This document shows, piece by piece, positions 16,161 through 24,788 of a DNA stretch of 56,412 nucleotides; within the stretch, counting starts at the first letter, position 1; every line of letters begins with the position of its first letter. The translations under genes and the position numbers were made by a program. Origin of the DNA: an archaeon (lineage in GTDB: Archaea; Asgardarchaeota; Hermodarchaeia; Hermodarchaeales; Hermodarchaeaceae); the NCBI GenBank assembly GCA_016550425.1, contig JABXGS010000015.1, forward strand, positions 1 through 56,412, written 5' to 3'. The notes below the pieces were generated by a model. That model did not search any database and had not been told where the DNA came from. It saw only the letters and a list, made by a program, of their open reading frames with translations.

Positions 16161-17840
16161 TTACTTAGCTTTTGCTCTCGCAGATTCAATACGTTGGTTG
16201 AGTCCAGTTGCTAATTTTTCAACTGCCTCATCTGATATCTTCGCAAACAGCACTTTAGGCTTAGATAATTCAGTGCCAGGACTAAGTGCTTCTAAACAGC
16301 TATCCACCTTCACATCATGCACACTTCCGGATTGGCTTAATTGTTTCCAAATTTTTTCTGCGGTGGCTGGTATTGCTGGTTCAATTAGTATGGCAATCGC
16401 TTTCAGCAGTTGTAAGCATTGATACAAATCGTTTTGACAGCGATCCGCATCCTCTTTGATGGTTTTCCATGGTTCGTTTTGTTGAAAGAAAGTGTTTCCG
16501 AATGAGGCAAGGTGCATAGCAGCGTCAACAGCTTCTTTGAACTTAAAATCTTGAACAGCTTCATCAATCTCCTCTATTGTCTTTTCAATTTGCTCAGTAA
16601 TTAGAGAGGAGATTGCACCTTCAGGGATTTTTTTTAAATTCCTATGAATAAACAGGAGTACGCGGTATGCATAGTTTCCTAAAATTCCAACAAGTTCATT
16701 GTTCAATTTGGATTGGAATTCATTCCAAACGAAATCTAAATCTCTTGTATGGCCTGTATAGGAGAGGATGTAATAGCGCACAGCATCGAGATTAATTCCC
16801 TGCTTAATGAAATCTTCTTCAATATCAATTACAAAACCGCGGCTCTTTGAAAGGCCGTGGCCTTCAACTTTAACCATGCCACTGGCCACAATTGCATATG
16901 CTGTGTTATAGTTAACACCTTTTAGAATGGCAGGCCAGAAGACAGCATGATGATAGACGATGTCTGCACCGATGAAGTTAATGATTTTTCCATCGCGAAT
17001 CCAATAGTCCTTCCAATCAGCTCCGGTTTGTCGTGCCCACTCTTCTGTAAAGGATATGTAACCTGCATAATTTTCAGCCCATACGTAGAGGACCAGATCC
17101 TCGTCACCTGGATATGGAATTCCCCATTTCAAATCTCGTGAAATACCCCAATCCTTTAGTCCTTGCCGAATCCATCCCAGGGCGTAATTCCGCGCCAAGG
17201 CTGTTCCTTTTAATTGTTCATTAAATTTGATGAGAAAATCAGTAAACATTGGTAATTTAAAGAAGTGGTGTCGGGTTTTTCGCTTAATTGCCGGTGATCC
17301 GCAGGTGACACATCGGGGATTGATCAATTGATCAGCATCGAGATAGCGTTGGCAGCCTTGATCGCATTCATCACCACGCGCTAGAGCTCCACAATAAGGA
17401 CAGGTTCCAATAAGAAAGCGGTCTGCAAGAAAGGTCTGGCAATTCTTACAGTAGGGTAATGCTACCTCCCGGGCTTCAACATATCCGTTCTTCTCAAGAG
17501 TGCGGATTATAGTTTGTACGCGTTTGTAATGGTAAGGCGCTTCTGTTGTCCCGTACAAATCAACGCCAATGTCCATTTTTTCAAAGATGCTTTTAAAATG
17601 TTCATGATATTTGTCTACTAGTTCTTTCGGAGTTATTCCTGCTTGTTCAGCAGCCAGTTCGATTGGGGCACCATGGGTGTCGGACCCGCATACAAATCTC
17701 ACATCGTAGCCAAATCGTTTTAGGTACCTTACGTAGGCATCACCAGGAATATAGGTACGCAAGTGACCAATATGGGCCGTTCCATTCGAATAGGGAAGCC
17801 CACACGTTACTAAGATTTTATCAGTCTTGGTTAGGGACAT
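16161..17840 (-). CDS. metG: methionyl-tRNA synthetase
   Basis: Charges tRNA(Met) with methionine. 559 aa from the ATG at 17840, chosen because GGAGGG lies 8 bases upstream; the frame is open further but without support. Class I motifs: AHIGH near residue 22, and GLSKSRG near 330, a variant of KMSKS lacking the first lysine. The connective domain carries four pairs of zinc-ligand cysteines (CKNC, CPYC, CDQGC, CVTC) between about 125 and 180, the two-knuckle form found in archaea. The anticodon-binding helical domain follows from about 375. No C-terminal EMAP/beta domain is fused, as in many archaea where it is a separate gene. Its 3' end has degenerate copies 6-7 kb downstream. Confidence 0.96.
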   Translation of the reverse strand: MSLTKTDKILVTCGLPYSNGTAHIGHLRTYIPGDAYVRYLKRFGYDVRFVCGSDTHGAPIELAAEQAGITPKELVDKYHEHFKSIFEKMDIGVDLYGTTEAPYHYKRVQTIIRTLEKNGYVEAREVALPYCKNCQTFLADRFLIGTCPYCGALARGDECDQGCQRYLDADQLINPRCVTCGSPAIKRKTRHHFFKLPMFTDFLIKFNEQLKGTALARNYALGWIRQGLKDWGISRDLKWGIPYPGDEDLVLYVWAENYAGYISFTEEWARQTGADWKDYWIRDGKIINFIGADIVYHHAVFWPAILKGVNYNTAYAIVASGMVKVEGHGLSKSRGFVIDIEEDFIKQGINLDAVRYYILSYTGHTRDLDFVWNEFQSKLNNELVGILGNYAYRVLLFIHRNLKKIPEGAISSLITEQIEKTIEEIDEAVQDFKFKEAVDAAMHLASFGNTFFQQNEPWKTIKEDADRCQNDLYQCLQLLKAIAILIEPAIPATAEKIWKQLSQSGSVHDVKVDSCLEALSPGTELSKPKVLFAKISDEAVEKLATGLNQRIESARAKAK

Positions 17841-17996
17841 ATGGAATCCCTCCTTAGTATTTTGGTGAGAGCATTCTTTGACCAAATACGTGAAGATTGA
17901 TTGATTTCCAATGCATTTCGTAAGTTTTGAAGTTTTGCATTTATTGATCTTGGCAAGTATTCTATATCACGGATTCAAAGCTTTTTGTTAGAATTG

Positions 17997-18004
17997 CTTA
18001 TAAG
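17997..18004 (+). promoter_or_regulatory. putative TATA box for the RAM-domain gene
   Basis: CTTATAAG, the closest match to an archaeal TATA box in this divergent gap, lies about 55 bases before the start codon at 18059. That would give a leader of roughly 30 bases. The call is from sequence alone. Confidence 0.35.
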
Positions 18005-18058
18005 GAACATTGACAGGAACTGAATAGTCGATTAATTATCGTCGAGGGATTTCAAAGT

Positions 18059-18307
18059 ATGACCCTTAGAGCAATCATTTTGATAGATGTTGACCCTCCC
18101 CTCACTGATTCTGTATTCGATTCACTCAAAGACTTGGCTGTCGTTAAAGAGATTTCATCAGTGTATGGAATCCATGACATCTTTTGCCTTATCGAGGTGG
18201 CTGACGAAGAAAAATTGAATGATTTCATATTCAAGAGACTCCGTCCAACTGAAGGAGTAAAAGAAACATTAACCCTTATGGTGTCAAACAGCATCCGAAA
18301 GGACTAA
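18059..18307 (+). CDS. stand-alone Lrp/AsnC-type ligand-binding (RAM) domain protein
   Basis: 82 aa, equal to one RAM domain (beta-alpha-beta-beta-alpha-beta) without the usual helix-turn-helix. It begins TLRAIILIDVDPP, has the VKEISSVYGIHDIFCLIEV core (about 30-48) with the G-x-x-D turn typical of this fold, and ends with LTLMVSNSIRKD. Free-standing RAM proteins bind small effectors such as amino acids and often modulate full-length Lrp regulators. The gene is monocistronic by spacing and is followed by T6 at 18330-18335, a possible terminator. The effector is unknown. Confidence 0.82.
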   Translation: MTLRAIILIDVDPPLTDSVFDSLKDLAVVKEISSVYGIHDIFCLIEVADEEKLNDFIFKRLRPTEGVKETLTLMVSNSIRKD

Positions 18308-18421
18308 TCTAACAGCTAGTCAGCCTTTGTTTTTTATGATTGCAAAGAATGCGGAATATCAAGGGAAAAGAATGTAGGTTTTTTCTTCATAATTGCGGAG
18401 TTTAAATAATTTCTACTAGTC

Positions 18422-18517
18422 TCCCTTCTGAAGGAAGCGAAGGGATAAGGATGTAATGTTGTGTCCGCATCGTTCCTCGCCCTCCCCTCGCTCCCCCCTA
18501 CCTCCCCAACCTTCCCC
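18422..18517. other. hairpin followed by C-run tract (G-quadruplex candidate on minus strand)
   Basis: The 337-base gap 18308-18644 has no gene. It contains a perfect 7-bp inverted repeat TCCCTTC...GAAGGGA (18422-18428 with 18439-18445, 10-base loop). Just after it, five C-runs occur within 38 bases: 18480-82, 18484-87, 18493-98, 18504-07 and 18514-17. On the minus strand these are five G-runs with 1-6 base loops, the classical G-quadruplex pattern. Between 18471 and 18520 only about six bases are purines. It lies about 130 bases before the small GTPase start. Confidence 0.55.
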
Positions 18518-18644
18518 TCTTTTCAATCGCACCTTCGCTTCCTTCTCTAATTTCTTCAAACCATTTTCCCCAGCTTGATTGTCATCTTGAATATTCTTTA
18601 GACATAAGACTATTAGATATGCTGTAGCACAGTGGGACATTGAG

Positions 18645-19232
18645 GTGCGGTCAATCTCACAAAATCCTGAAAATTCCAACTCCCCGAATGTGGTAGCTGC
18701 AGAGAAAGCAGGCTTCGTTGTGAAAGTAATTATAGTGGGGGATTGGGGTGTGGGAAAAACGAGTCTTATTCGAAGATTTGCTGAAAACAAGTTCGACCAT
18801 GACTACAAACCCAGCATCGGCGTTAACATCGTCACCAAAGTTGTCGATGTAGCTGGAAGAAAATTAAAACTGCAACTATTCGATACAGGTGGACAAGAAC
18901 GCTTTCAATCCCTTCGACAAAGGTATTACAAAGGGGCAAACGCAGTCATATTCGTCTTTGACATAACAAGGCCTTCATCAGCATCAGCGATTGAATCCAA
19001 ATGGTTAGATGAGGTGAAATCAATTCTCGGTGAAGATTTTGTACGGGTGGTTTTAGCGAATAAAACGGATTTAGAATCTGGCCGAGCCGTATCTGAATAT
19101 GCCGCTCAACAAGCCACTGATCGAATTCAAGGCAAGTATTATGAAACCAGTGCCTTAGATGGCCGGAATGTCACCGAGGCATTTTCTGAATTAGCTGCCG
19201 AATTAATGGAAAAACTCTTTCCGGAGGTATAA
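18645..19232 (+). CDS. Rab/Ras-like small GTPase
   Basis: 195 aa. All G motifs are present: G1 GDWGVGKTS (32-40), switch I YKPSIGVNI (54-62) with Ser where Rabs have Thr, G3 DTGGQE (80-85), G4 NKTD (139-142) and G5 ETSA (167-170). LRQRYYKGANAVIFVFDIT is strongly Rab-like. There is no C-terminal cysteine, so eukaryote-style prenylation is not possible. A 23-residue polar N-terminal extension precedes the fold. The GTG at 18645 has no spaced ribosome site, but TATTAGATAT lies about 30 bases upstream, so a leaderless transcript is plausible. The metallohydrolase gene follows after 4 bases. Such GTPases are abundant in Asgard archaea; a role in membrane or cytoskeleton control is inference. Confidence 0.92.
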   Translation: MRSISQNPENSNSPNVVAAEKAGFVVKVIIVGDWGVGKTSLIRRFAENKFDHDYKPSIGVNIVTKVVDVAGRKLKLQLFDTGGQERFQSLRQRYYKGANAVIFVFDITRPSSASAIESKWLDEVKSILGEDFVRVVLANKTDLESGRAVSEYAAQQATDRIQGKYYETSALDGRNVTEAFSELAAELMEKLFPEV

Positions 19233-19236
19233 CTCT

Positions 19237-20460
19237 TTGAAATCCCGAATTTCGGAGATAGGTGAAGAATATATCCAACTAGCCTTTCAAGTCGATTATT
19301 TCCTCAAAAACCAGATTGGAGAGGACACTATAATTGTCGATAGTTATTTTGGTCCACCCGAACTCAAACCCGAAATACACACTGTGGACCCAGATCTCTT
19401 ACTAAAATCAATCCATCAGCTCCGCGAAAAAATCAAAAAACGAATAAAAGAACATCCGCAAAGAACCTATCTGATTAAACAATTAGATGCTCTAGCCCTT
19501 CTTGTGAAATATGGTCTTAATGAAAAGGTCACCTTCAGCGAAAGAGTAAAGACGGGATTAGACGTCGATGTCGTCGTTATTTCAAATGAACGCATCGATG
19601 AGCTAAATGAACAGGCATATCGCGCCCTTCGAAAAGAGGTCCTGAAAGGGGACCTTACTACCATGGCGACCAGCTGGCGAAGACGAGCAATGACGACAGG
19701 CGCTGAGATTGTTCCTCTTGCACAGGATGTGGCAGCAGAGGCTAGACAAGCCACAGAACAAGTTCTTTTCAAACTACCTAGAGAAGAAGCGGTCGAGTTT
19801 CATGCAGTGCCCACCGCTCCGTGGAGCGCTTATAACTATTATAAGGGAAATTATAAGGCAATTATTGAAATTAATATCGAGTTACCACGGAGCAAATACA
19901 CTATTTGGAAATGGGTAACCCACGAAACCTATCCAGGGCATCAAACCCAATTAGTCCAGCGAGAAGCAGGTTTTCATAAAGACTTACATAATCTCGAAGC
20001 AACGATTGCAATAATTAATACTCCTGAATGCACCATAGCTGAAGGATTAGCTGAAGCTGGCTCAGATCTCCTAAGTACAGCTCGTCCACTGACAAAACCT
20101 GAAACGGTTTCATCCTATCTGTTACAACTTCGACGAGCCGTAGGTATCAATGCATTGGTAATGCTTCAGGAAAAACAAACTAGTGAATCCGAAGTTGTGG
20201 AATACATCAAAGATCTTGGAGCTTATGAAGAAGATTATGCAAAGGCTCGAATACCCTTCATGACGGATCCAATGTGGGCTCCCTATGGATACACCTACCT
20301 TATCGGAGCCTGGTTAGTACGTGGTTTCTTCAAAGCTGCGCAAGAAGCTCACCTCATTGATGAATTCATCAAAGCCCTCTATTTGGAAGTCCACACTCCT
20401 TCAACACTCAAATCACGGATTTCCAAACTTGAATTAAAACTACCCAAGCAAATCATCTAA
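19237..20460 (+). CDS. HExxPGH metallohydrolase, DUF885-like
   Basis: 407 aa from a TTG at 19237 with GGAGG 9 bases upstream (within the end of the GTPase gene). The key motif is HETYPGHQTQ at about 229-238, the HExxPGH signature of DUF885 metallopeptidase-like proteins. It is followed about 45 residues later by AEGLAEAGSDLL, supplying the downstream glutamate expected as third zinc ligand. There is no signal peptide, so it is cytosolic. It is shorter than most DUF885 proteins (usually 550-600 aa) and seems to lack part of the N-terminal helical region. The 4-base gap from the small GTPase implies co-expression, which is unusual for this family. Confidence 0.75.
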   Translation: MKSRISEIGEEYIQLAFQVDYFLKNQIGEDTIIVDSYFGPPELKPEIHTVDPDLLLKSIHQLREKIKKRIKEHPQRTYLIKQLDALALLVKYGLNEKVTFSERVKTGLDVDVVVISNERIDELNEQAYRALRKEVLKGDLTTMATSWRRRAMTTGAEIVPLAQDVAAEARQATEQVLFKLPREEAVEFHAVPTAPWSAYNYYKGNYKAIIEINIELPRSKYTIWKWVTHETYPGHQTQLVQREAGFHKDLHNLEATIAIINTPECTIAEGLAEAGSDLLSTARPLTKPETVSSYLLQLRRAVGINALVMLQEKQTSESEVVEYIKDLGAYEEDYAKARIPFMTDPMWAPYGYTYLIGAWLVRGFFKAAQEAHLIDEFIKALYLEVHTPSTLKSRISKLELKLPKQII

Positions 20461-20518
20461 AACTTCGAAGGGAAGACCCAAATACCAGTTTAACCGTCAT
20501 TTCAATTGAAGGATTAAT

Positions 20519-21424
20519 ATGGCTATTGAAGGGGTTTCACCAGTCGTCAACACTTTCTTTGGGACAACAACAGACCCTTCATCAGCAGTTTTTGTGTTCA
20601 TGGGAGTGCCATTTGATAAAACCAGTACTCACCGTCTTGGAGCAAAACACGGTCCTGCGGCAATCCGTACAGCCTCACAGGCGATTGAAAGTTTTTGTTT
20701 ACAAGAACAAAATACTATTGATGCTGCTCTTCTCCCAATCGCTGATATCGGTGACGTCATATTTGGCCAGAACTCGGTCCAAAGCATGCTGCGTGCCGTA
20801 GAATCAGTAGTGGGACAAATCACTCAACAAGAAAAGACCCCACTTCTCCTTGGAGGCGAACACACCCTCACCCTCGCAGCAGTTCGCGCCTTACCACGTG
20901 ATATTATATTACTTCAATTTGATGCTCATATGGATTTACGCGACCGCTTCAATGACCAAGAGTTTTCTCATGCTTGCGTACAACGACGAATTGTCGAGCA
21001 ACTGGGTCCTGATCATCTCATCCAAATCGGCGTAAGAGCTGTGTCTGAAGAGGAATACGATTATGCTCAGGAACACAATATTACATTTTACACCTGTGAT
21101 GCGATTAGAAAGGAAGGGGCTGCTACAATAGCCCATCGAATTAATGAGGCAATTCCTCCCGGTCCACCGATATACCTTTCTATAGACATGGACGTCTTAG
21201 ATCCAGCTTATGCTCCCGCAGTAGGGAACCCAGAAGCCGGAGGAATATCAACCTCCCAATTACTTACAATCCTCCGCGTTATCGCGCCACGTGCTAAGAT
21301 TTTTGATATCTCTGAAATTACTCCTCAATACGATCAAGGTATCACCGCTATTGCTGCTGCTCGAATTATCACCACATTCCTTTGTGTTCAAGCCAACCGT
21401 CTTAGCCAAGCTTCTTCGAAATGA
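20519..21424 (+). CDS. speB: ureohydrolase, agmatinase-like
   Basis: 301 aa arginase/agmatinase fold. The two-manganese site motifs are all visible: GGEHTLT (about 117-123), DAHMDLRD (about 140-147) and SIDMDVLDPAYAP (about 226-238), followed by GNPEAGGIS. Size and the EAGG loop favour agmatinase (agmatine to putrescine and urea) over arginase, although related guanidino substrates cannot be excluded. AAGGA 6 bases before the ATG supports the start. It follows the DUF885-like gene by 58 bases and is probably the last gene of that run, since T7 (21445-21451) lies shortly after its stop. Confidence 0.85.
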   Translation: MAIEGVSPVVNTFFGTTTDPSSAVFVFMGVPFDKTSTHRLGAKHGPAAIRTASQAIESFCLQEQNTIDAALLPIADIGDVIFGQNSVQSMLRAVESVVGQITQQEKTPLLLGGEHTLTLAAVRALPRDIILLQFDAHMDLRDRFNDQEFSHACVQRRIVEQLGPDHLIQIGVRAVSEEEYDYAQEHNITFYTCDAIRKEGAATIAHRINEAIPPGPPIYLSIDMDVLDPAYAPAVGNPEAGGISTSQLLTILRVIAPRAKIFDISEITPQYDQGITAIAAARIITTFLCVQANRLSQASSK

Positions 21425-21444
21425 TATTTACTTTTAGCATACAG

Positions 21445-21451
21445 TTTTTTT
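21445..21451 (+). terminator. oligo-T terminator after the agmatinase-like gene
   Basis: Seven consecutive T residues 21 bases behind the stop codon at 21424, ahead of the separately spaced polyprenyl synthase gene. Archaeal transcription commonly ends at such T-runs without a hairpin. Confidence 0.4.
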
Positions 21452-21530
21452 ATCTCATTAAATTTCAGTGGGGAAAAGCCTTAAAGTTCAAAACCATAGG
21501 AGCAAACCAATCAAGAATGGGTGAAATTCG

Positions 21531-22544
21531 GTGTCAGATATTCTTGGTGTATTAGGTCAGCTAGGATCACAAGTAGATGAAAAAATGCTCGAACTTCTTG
21601 CTGTAGGTGCCTCAAAGGACTTCCAGGAGGTGGTCTTTCATCAGGTTCAAGCTGGCGGAAAACGTATTCGACCGGCCTTGACACTTCTATTTTGTCAAGC
21701 TGTAGGTGGGGATATTAATGATGCCTTATCTACAGCCGCGGCTATCGAATTAGTCCACAACTACTCACTGATCCTCGACGATATCATCGATGATGCTTAC
21801 ATACGACGAAATCTCCCCACGACATGGACCAAATACGGTCTCAACTTTGGTGTTTTAGCATCGACTCATTATCGGGAAGCCATTGAGGAAGGCGTGCTTC
21901 AATCTCCTAACCACTCAGCAATCTCACGAATTATCGCAGATACTATTCGCGAACTAGTCGAAGGCGAACGACTAGATGTTCTATTCGAACAACTACCAAG
22001 CGAAGAAGAATATACGGAGAAACACCGCTATCGTGATGTCAGCTTAGATGATTATGAAACCATGATAGGATACAAAACAGCCTCATTAATCCGCGCCGCA
22101 TGTGAAGTTGGAGTAATCTGTGCAGGAGGTTCAGAAAAACAACAAGAAGCTGCAAGAGAATTTGGCTGGAAGGCTGGCATCGCCTTTCAGCTAGCTGATG
22201 ATGTACTCGATCTTTTTGCCGAAGAAATGAAACTTGGAAAAAAATTGGGTAAAGATATCTATGAACATAAACTGGGTAATGCTGTGATTTTGCGAGCTCT
22301 TCCTCTTCTGTCTCCTGATGACCGCGGCTTCGTTCTCAAGGTTCTTCGCTCTCCAAAACCTAATGAATCCGATGTTAAAGAAGTGATCAAACTCTTTAAA
22401 CAAACTAAGGCTAGTGAACAAGTACGAGAACTAGCAAAACAGCTGGTTGAAGAAGCAAAAAAGGCACTCAAACATTTTCCAAATAAAGATGCAACCGCGT
22501 TACTTGAAAATCTAGTCGCCTTTATCTATCAACGCTCCTTCTAA
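21531..22544 (+). CDS. polyprenyl diphosphate synthase (GGPP/FPP type)
   Basis: 337 aa, class I trans-isoprenyl diphosphate synthase. It condenses IPP with allylic diphosphates to make the C15-C20 or longer chains used for archaeal ether lipids. Motifs: GGKRIRPAL (about 43-51), first aspartate-rich motif DDIID (about 83-87), GYKTASLIRAAC (about 179-190) and second aspartate-rich motif DDVLD (about 223-227). The start is a GTG with GGTGA about 8 bases upstream. Chain length cannot be set with confidence from the residues before the first motif (SLIL). It pairs functionally with the HMG-CoA reductase at 30 kb. Confidence 0.9.
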   Translation: MSDILGVLGQLGSQVDEKMLELLAVGASKDFQEVVFHQVQAGGKRIRPALTLLFCQAVGGDINDALSTAAAIELVHNYSLILDDIIDDAYIRRNLPTTWTKYGLNFGVLASTHYREAIEEGVLQSPNHSAISRIIADTIRELVEGERLDVLFEQLPSEEEYTEKHRYRDVSLDDYETMIGYKTASLIRAACEVGVICAGGSEKQQEAAREFGWKAGIAFQLADDVLDLFAEEMKLGKKLGKDIYEHKLGNAVILRALPLLSPDDRGFVLKVLRSPKPNESDVKEVIKLFKQTKASEQVRELAKQLVEEAKKALKHFPNKDATALLENLVAFIYQRSF

Positions 22545-22560
22545 GGATTTGAAATGGGGG

Positions 22561-23469
22561 TTAATCCAATCCATCGGTTTCCATCAGTGCTCGAAGCTCT
22601 TGCATACTTAGTTTCTGTCCTGCTTGCTGCTTCGCCTTAGCTTGTTCAGCCATTTTTTCCATCACAACTTTCTCTCGTGCCTGGCGAGACGCTTTACGTT
22701 TGTTTCGAATTGCATCCAATTGGGTTTTCAGTCTATTTTCTTGTCCTCGTAAGACCTCCAATCGGTCACGCATCTCATCTGCTTCTTGGAGGCATTTAAC
22801 ATACATTTGATGAGCCTCATCAATCTCTGTTCGAGCAGGACCAAGACCTTGCGATAGTTGAATGATGCTCTGATGAGTTTGTTGCGCCTCTTCCACGAGG
22901 GCTATCATTTTTTCATGATGCTCTTGGGCTCTATCTCTAATTTCCTGTATCTCCTGCCATAGTTGGCTCATTTCATCTGTATAGTTTGATGTCATTGATT
23001 CTTGCGGAGAGGCAGTTTCCATTGCCTTCGATAACCGTTGCAATTCCTCTAAGAGGGCTCTTTCTTCATCTACCGTGAGTGAAGTGGTCTGTTGTTGCCA
23101 TTCTAACTCTCGAAACTGCTGTTGCAAATCTTCCAATGGGATTAAATCACCCTGTTTTTCGCGCTGAGATTTTAATTTCTGTAGTTGTTCCTGTAATTGG
23201 TGAGCCTGTTCATTGGCTTCATCTCGTAACGTTTTTTGCCGTTGAACTTCTGCATTCAATTCATCTCTTTTTGTTCGTTGATCGGACATTTCATTATGGG
23301 CTACTGGGGTTTCAGATCGTAGCTCATCTCTTCTATCACGCCATTCCCAGGCTCTATTTCGAGCATCTTTAATTCCACGTAACAACACACGTATCGCTGC
23401 TTGCACTTTTCGAAGTTGATCCAGAATGATCCCAAATTCATCTTTTTCCGTCTCGGAATCCTTGGCCAT
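22561..23469 (-). CDS. long coiled-coil protein, archaeal COG1340-like
   Basis: 302 aa from the ATG at 23469 (MAKDSETEKDEFG). Starting further upstream would overlap the divergent peptidase gene by 32 bases, so the shorter form is preferred. Nearly the whole protein is charged heptad sequence rich in E, Q, R, K and L (residues about 10-290), with a DRRDELR/NxxTKRDELNAEV pattern seen in the widespread archaeal coiled-coil family COG1340. The C-terminus ends LSMQELRALMETDGLD, a short helix separate from the coil. There is no membrane segment. Its cellular role is unknown; a structural or scaffold function is inference. Confidence 0.75.
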   Translation of the reverse strand: MAKDSETEKDEFGIILDQLRKVQAAIRVLLRGIKDARNRAWEWRDRRDELRSETPVAHNEMSDQRTKRDELNAEVQRQKTLRDEANEQAHQLQEQLQKLKSQREKQGDLIPLEDLQQQFRELEWQQQTTSLTVDEERALLEELQRLSKAMETASPQESMTSNYTDEMSQLWQEIQEIRDRAQEHHEKMIALVEEAQQTHQSIIQLSQGLGPARTEIDEAHQMYVKCLQEADEMRDRLEVLRGQENRLKTQLDAIRNKRKASRQAREKVVMEKMAEQAKAKQQAGQKLSMQELRALMETDGLD

Positions 23470-23581
23470 ATTATCCACATTAGTCTTGATTATATGCTGT
23501 AATGATTCTTGTAGCACAGGACTACTTTGCCTAAATCTTTTTGGTCTCAGAAATAAGTAGACCTGAAAAGGGGCTAATTCA

Positions 23582-24730
23582 ATGACAATCCCTCTCTTAA
23601 ATATGGACGACAAAATTCAACTCGTCAGACAGTATATGAACGACTTCAACATTGATGGCTGGCTTATAATTGATTTTAGAGGAACTGACCCAACGGGACC
23701 AGCATTGCTCGGAAATCTTGCTCCCCATTCGCGCTTATATGCAATTCTCATCACGGCTTCCGGTCCTATTACCATAATCAAATCTCCTGTCGAAGGGAAC
23801 GAATTAATCGATCTCCACCCCTCGATCAACACCATTGACACCCTGACCCAAACAGCTTTCATGCAGGCTATCCGACAACAGGTCAAAGGCTTTGAACGTA
23901 TTGCATTGAACTGTGGTAAGAATCCTCAAACAGATGTCTTACCCGCAGGTAGATTCATCCACCTTCAACAAGTGCTACCTAAAATGAATTGGGAAACCGG
24001 AGAAAACTTGATGCAAATAATCCATTCAGTGCTTACGCCAGCGCAAATGGAAAGTCACAAACATGCCGCTCATACACTCACCAATATTATGGGACAAACA
24101 TTCGATTTCATCAAAGATCGAATCGGTTCTATTACAGAAGCCCAGGTTGCTAATTACATGCATGACCTTCTCCGAAAAGAAAAATTAACCTTCCTTGAAG
24201 GACCAATGGTTGCAGTGCAAGCTAATGCTGCGAATCCACATTACACTCCGGGAAATGTTAGGATTAGGAAGAACCAGATACTAATGATTGATCTTTGGGC
24301 AAAATGGGACATATATGCTGATATCACACACATGGCTTTTACCGGATCGAAAGTTCCCACCAAGATTCAGACTGTCTGGGATACAGTCCTTGAAGCTCGA
24401 AATACAGCAACAGCAGCTATTAAACCAAATATTCCTGCCAGTATTCCCGATGAGCTGGCTCGTGAAGTCATTATCGCCGCAGGGTTCGAAAAAGAGATAC
24501 TACATCGAACAGGACATAGTATCGATACTAGATCTCATGGTCAAGGAGCAAATTTAGACAGCTATGAAATGCCCGAAACACGTCTTTTACTCCCCAATAC
24601 ACTCACATCCGTTGAACCTGGAATCTATCTAAAAGGACGGTTTGGAATTCGAAGTGAAATCAACGTTGCAGTCACAGATACAGGGCACCTTGTTACAACT
24701 CCCCCACAAGAAAACTTATTGTGCTTGTAA
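23582..24730 (+). CDS. M24 family metallopeptidase (Xaa-Pro peptidase/creatinase fold)
   Basis: 382 aa: an N-terminal creatinase-like domain (1-155) and a C-terminal pita-bread domain. The five metal ligands of the family are visible: D in LMIDLWAKWD (about 237), D in YADITH (about 248), H in RTGHSID (near 311), E in SVEPGIYL (near 346) and E in RSEINVAV (near 360). This is the prolidase or Xaa-Pro aminopeptidase layout; it cleaves peptides containing proline, in the cytosol. The ATG has GGGG about 8 bases upstream. It is divergent from the coiled-coil gene and about 60 bases ahead of the first gelsolin-domain gene. Exact specificity is not deducible. Confidence 0.86.
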   Translation: MTIPLLNMDDKIQLVRQYMNDFNIDGWLIIDFRGTDPTGPALLGNLAPHSRLYAILITASGPITIIKSPVEGNELIDLHPSINTIDTLTQTAFMQAIRQQVKGFERIALNCGKNPQTDVLPAGRFIHLQQVLPKMNWETGENLMQIIHSVLTPAQMESHKHAAHTLTNIMGQTFDFIKDRIGSITEAQVANYMHDLLRKEKLTFLEGPMVAVQANAANPHYTPGNVRIRKNQILMIDLWAKWDIYADITHMAFTGSKVPTKIQTVWDTVLEARNTATAAIKPNIPASIPDELAREVIIAAGFEKEILHRTGHSIDTRSHGQGANLDSYEMPETRLLLPNTLTSVEPGIYLKGRFGIRSEINVAVTDTGHLVTTPPQENLLCL

Positions 24731-24788
24731 TATAATATGGGAACGTTAGTTGCTATTCAAATAATAGCATCCGGCGGGATGATGTATC

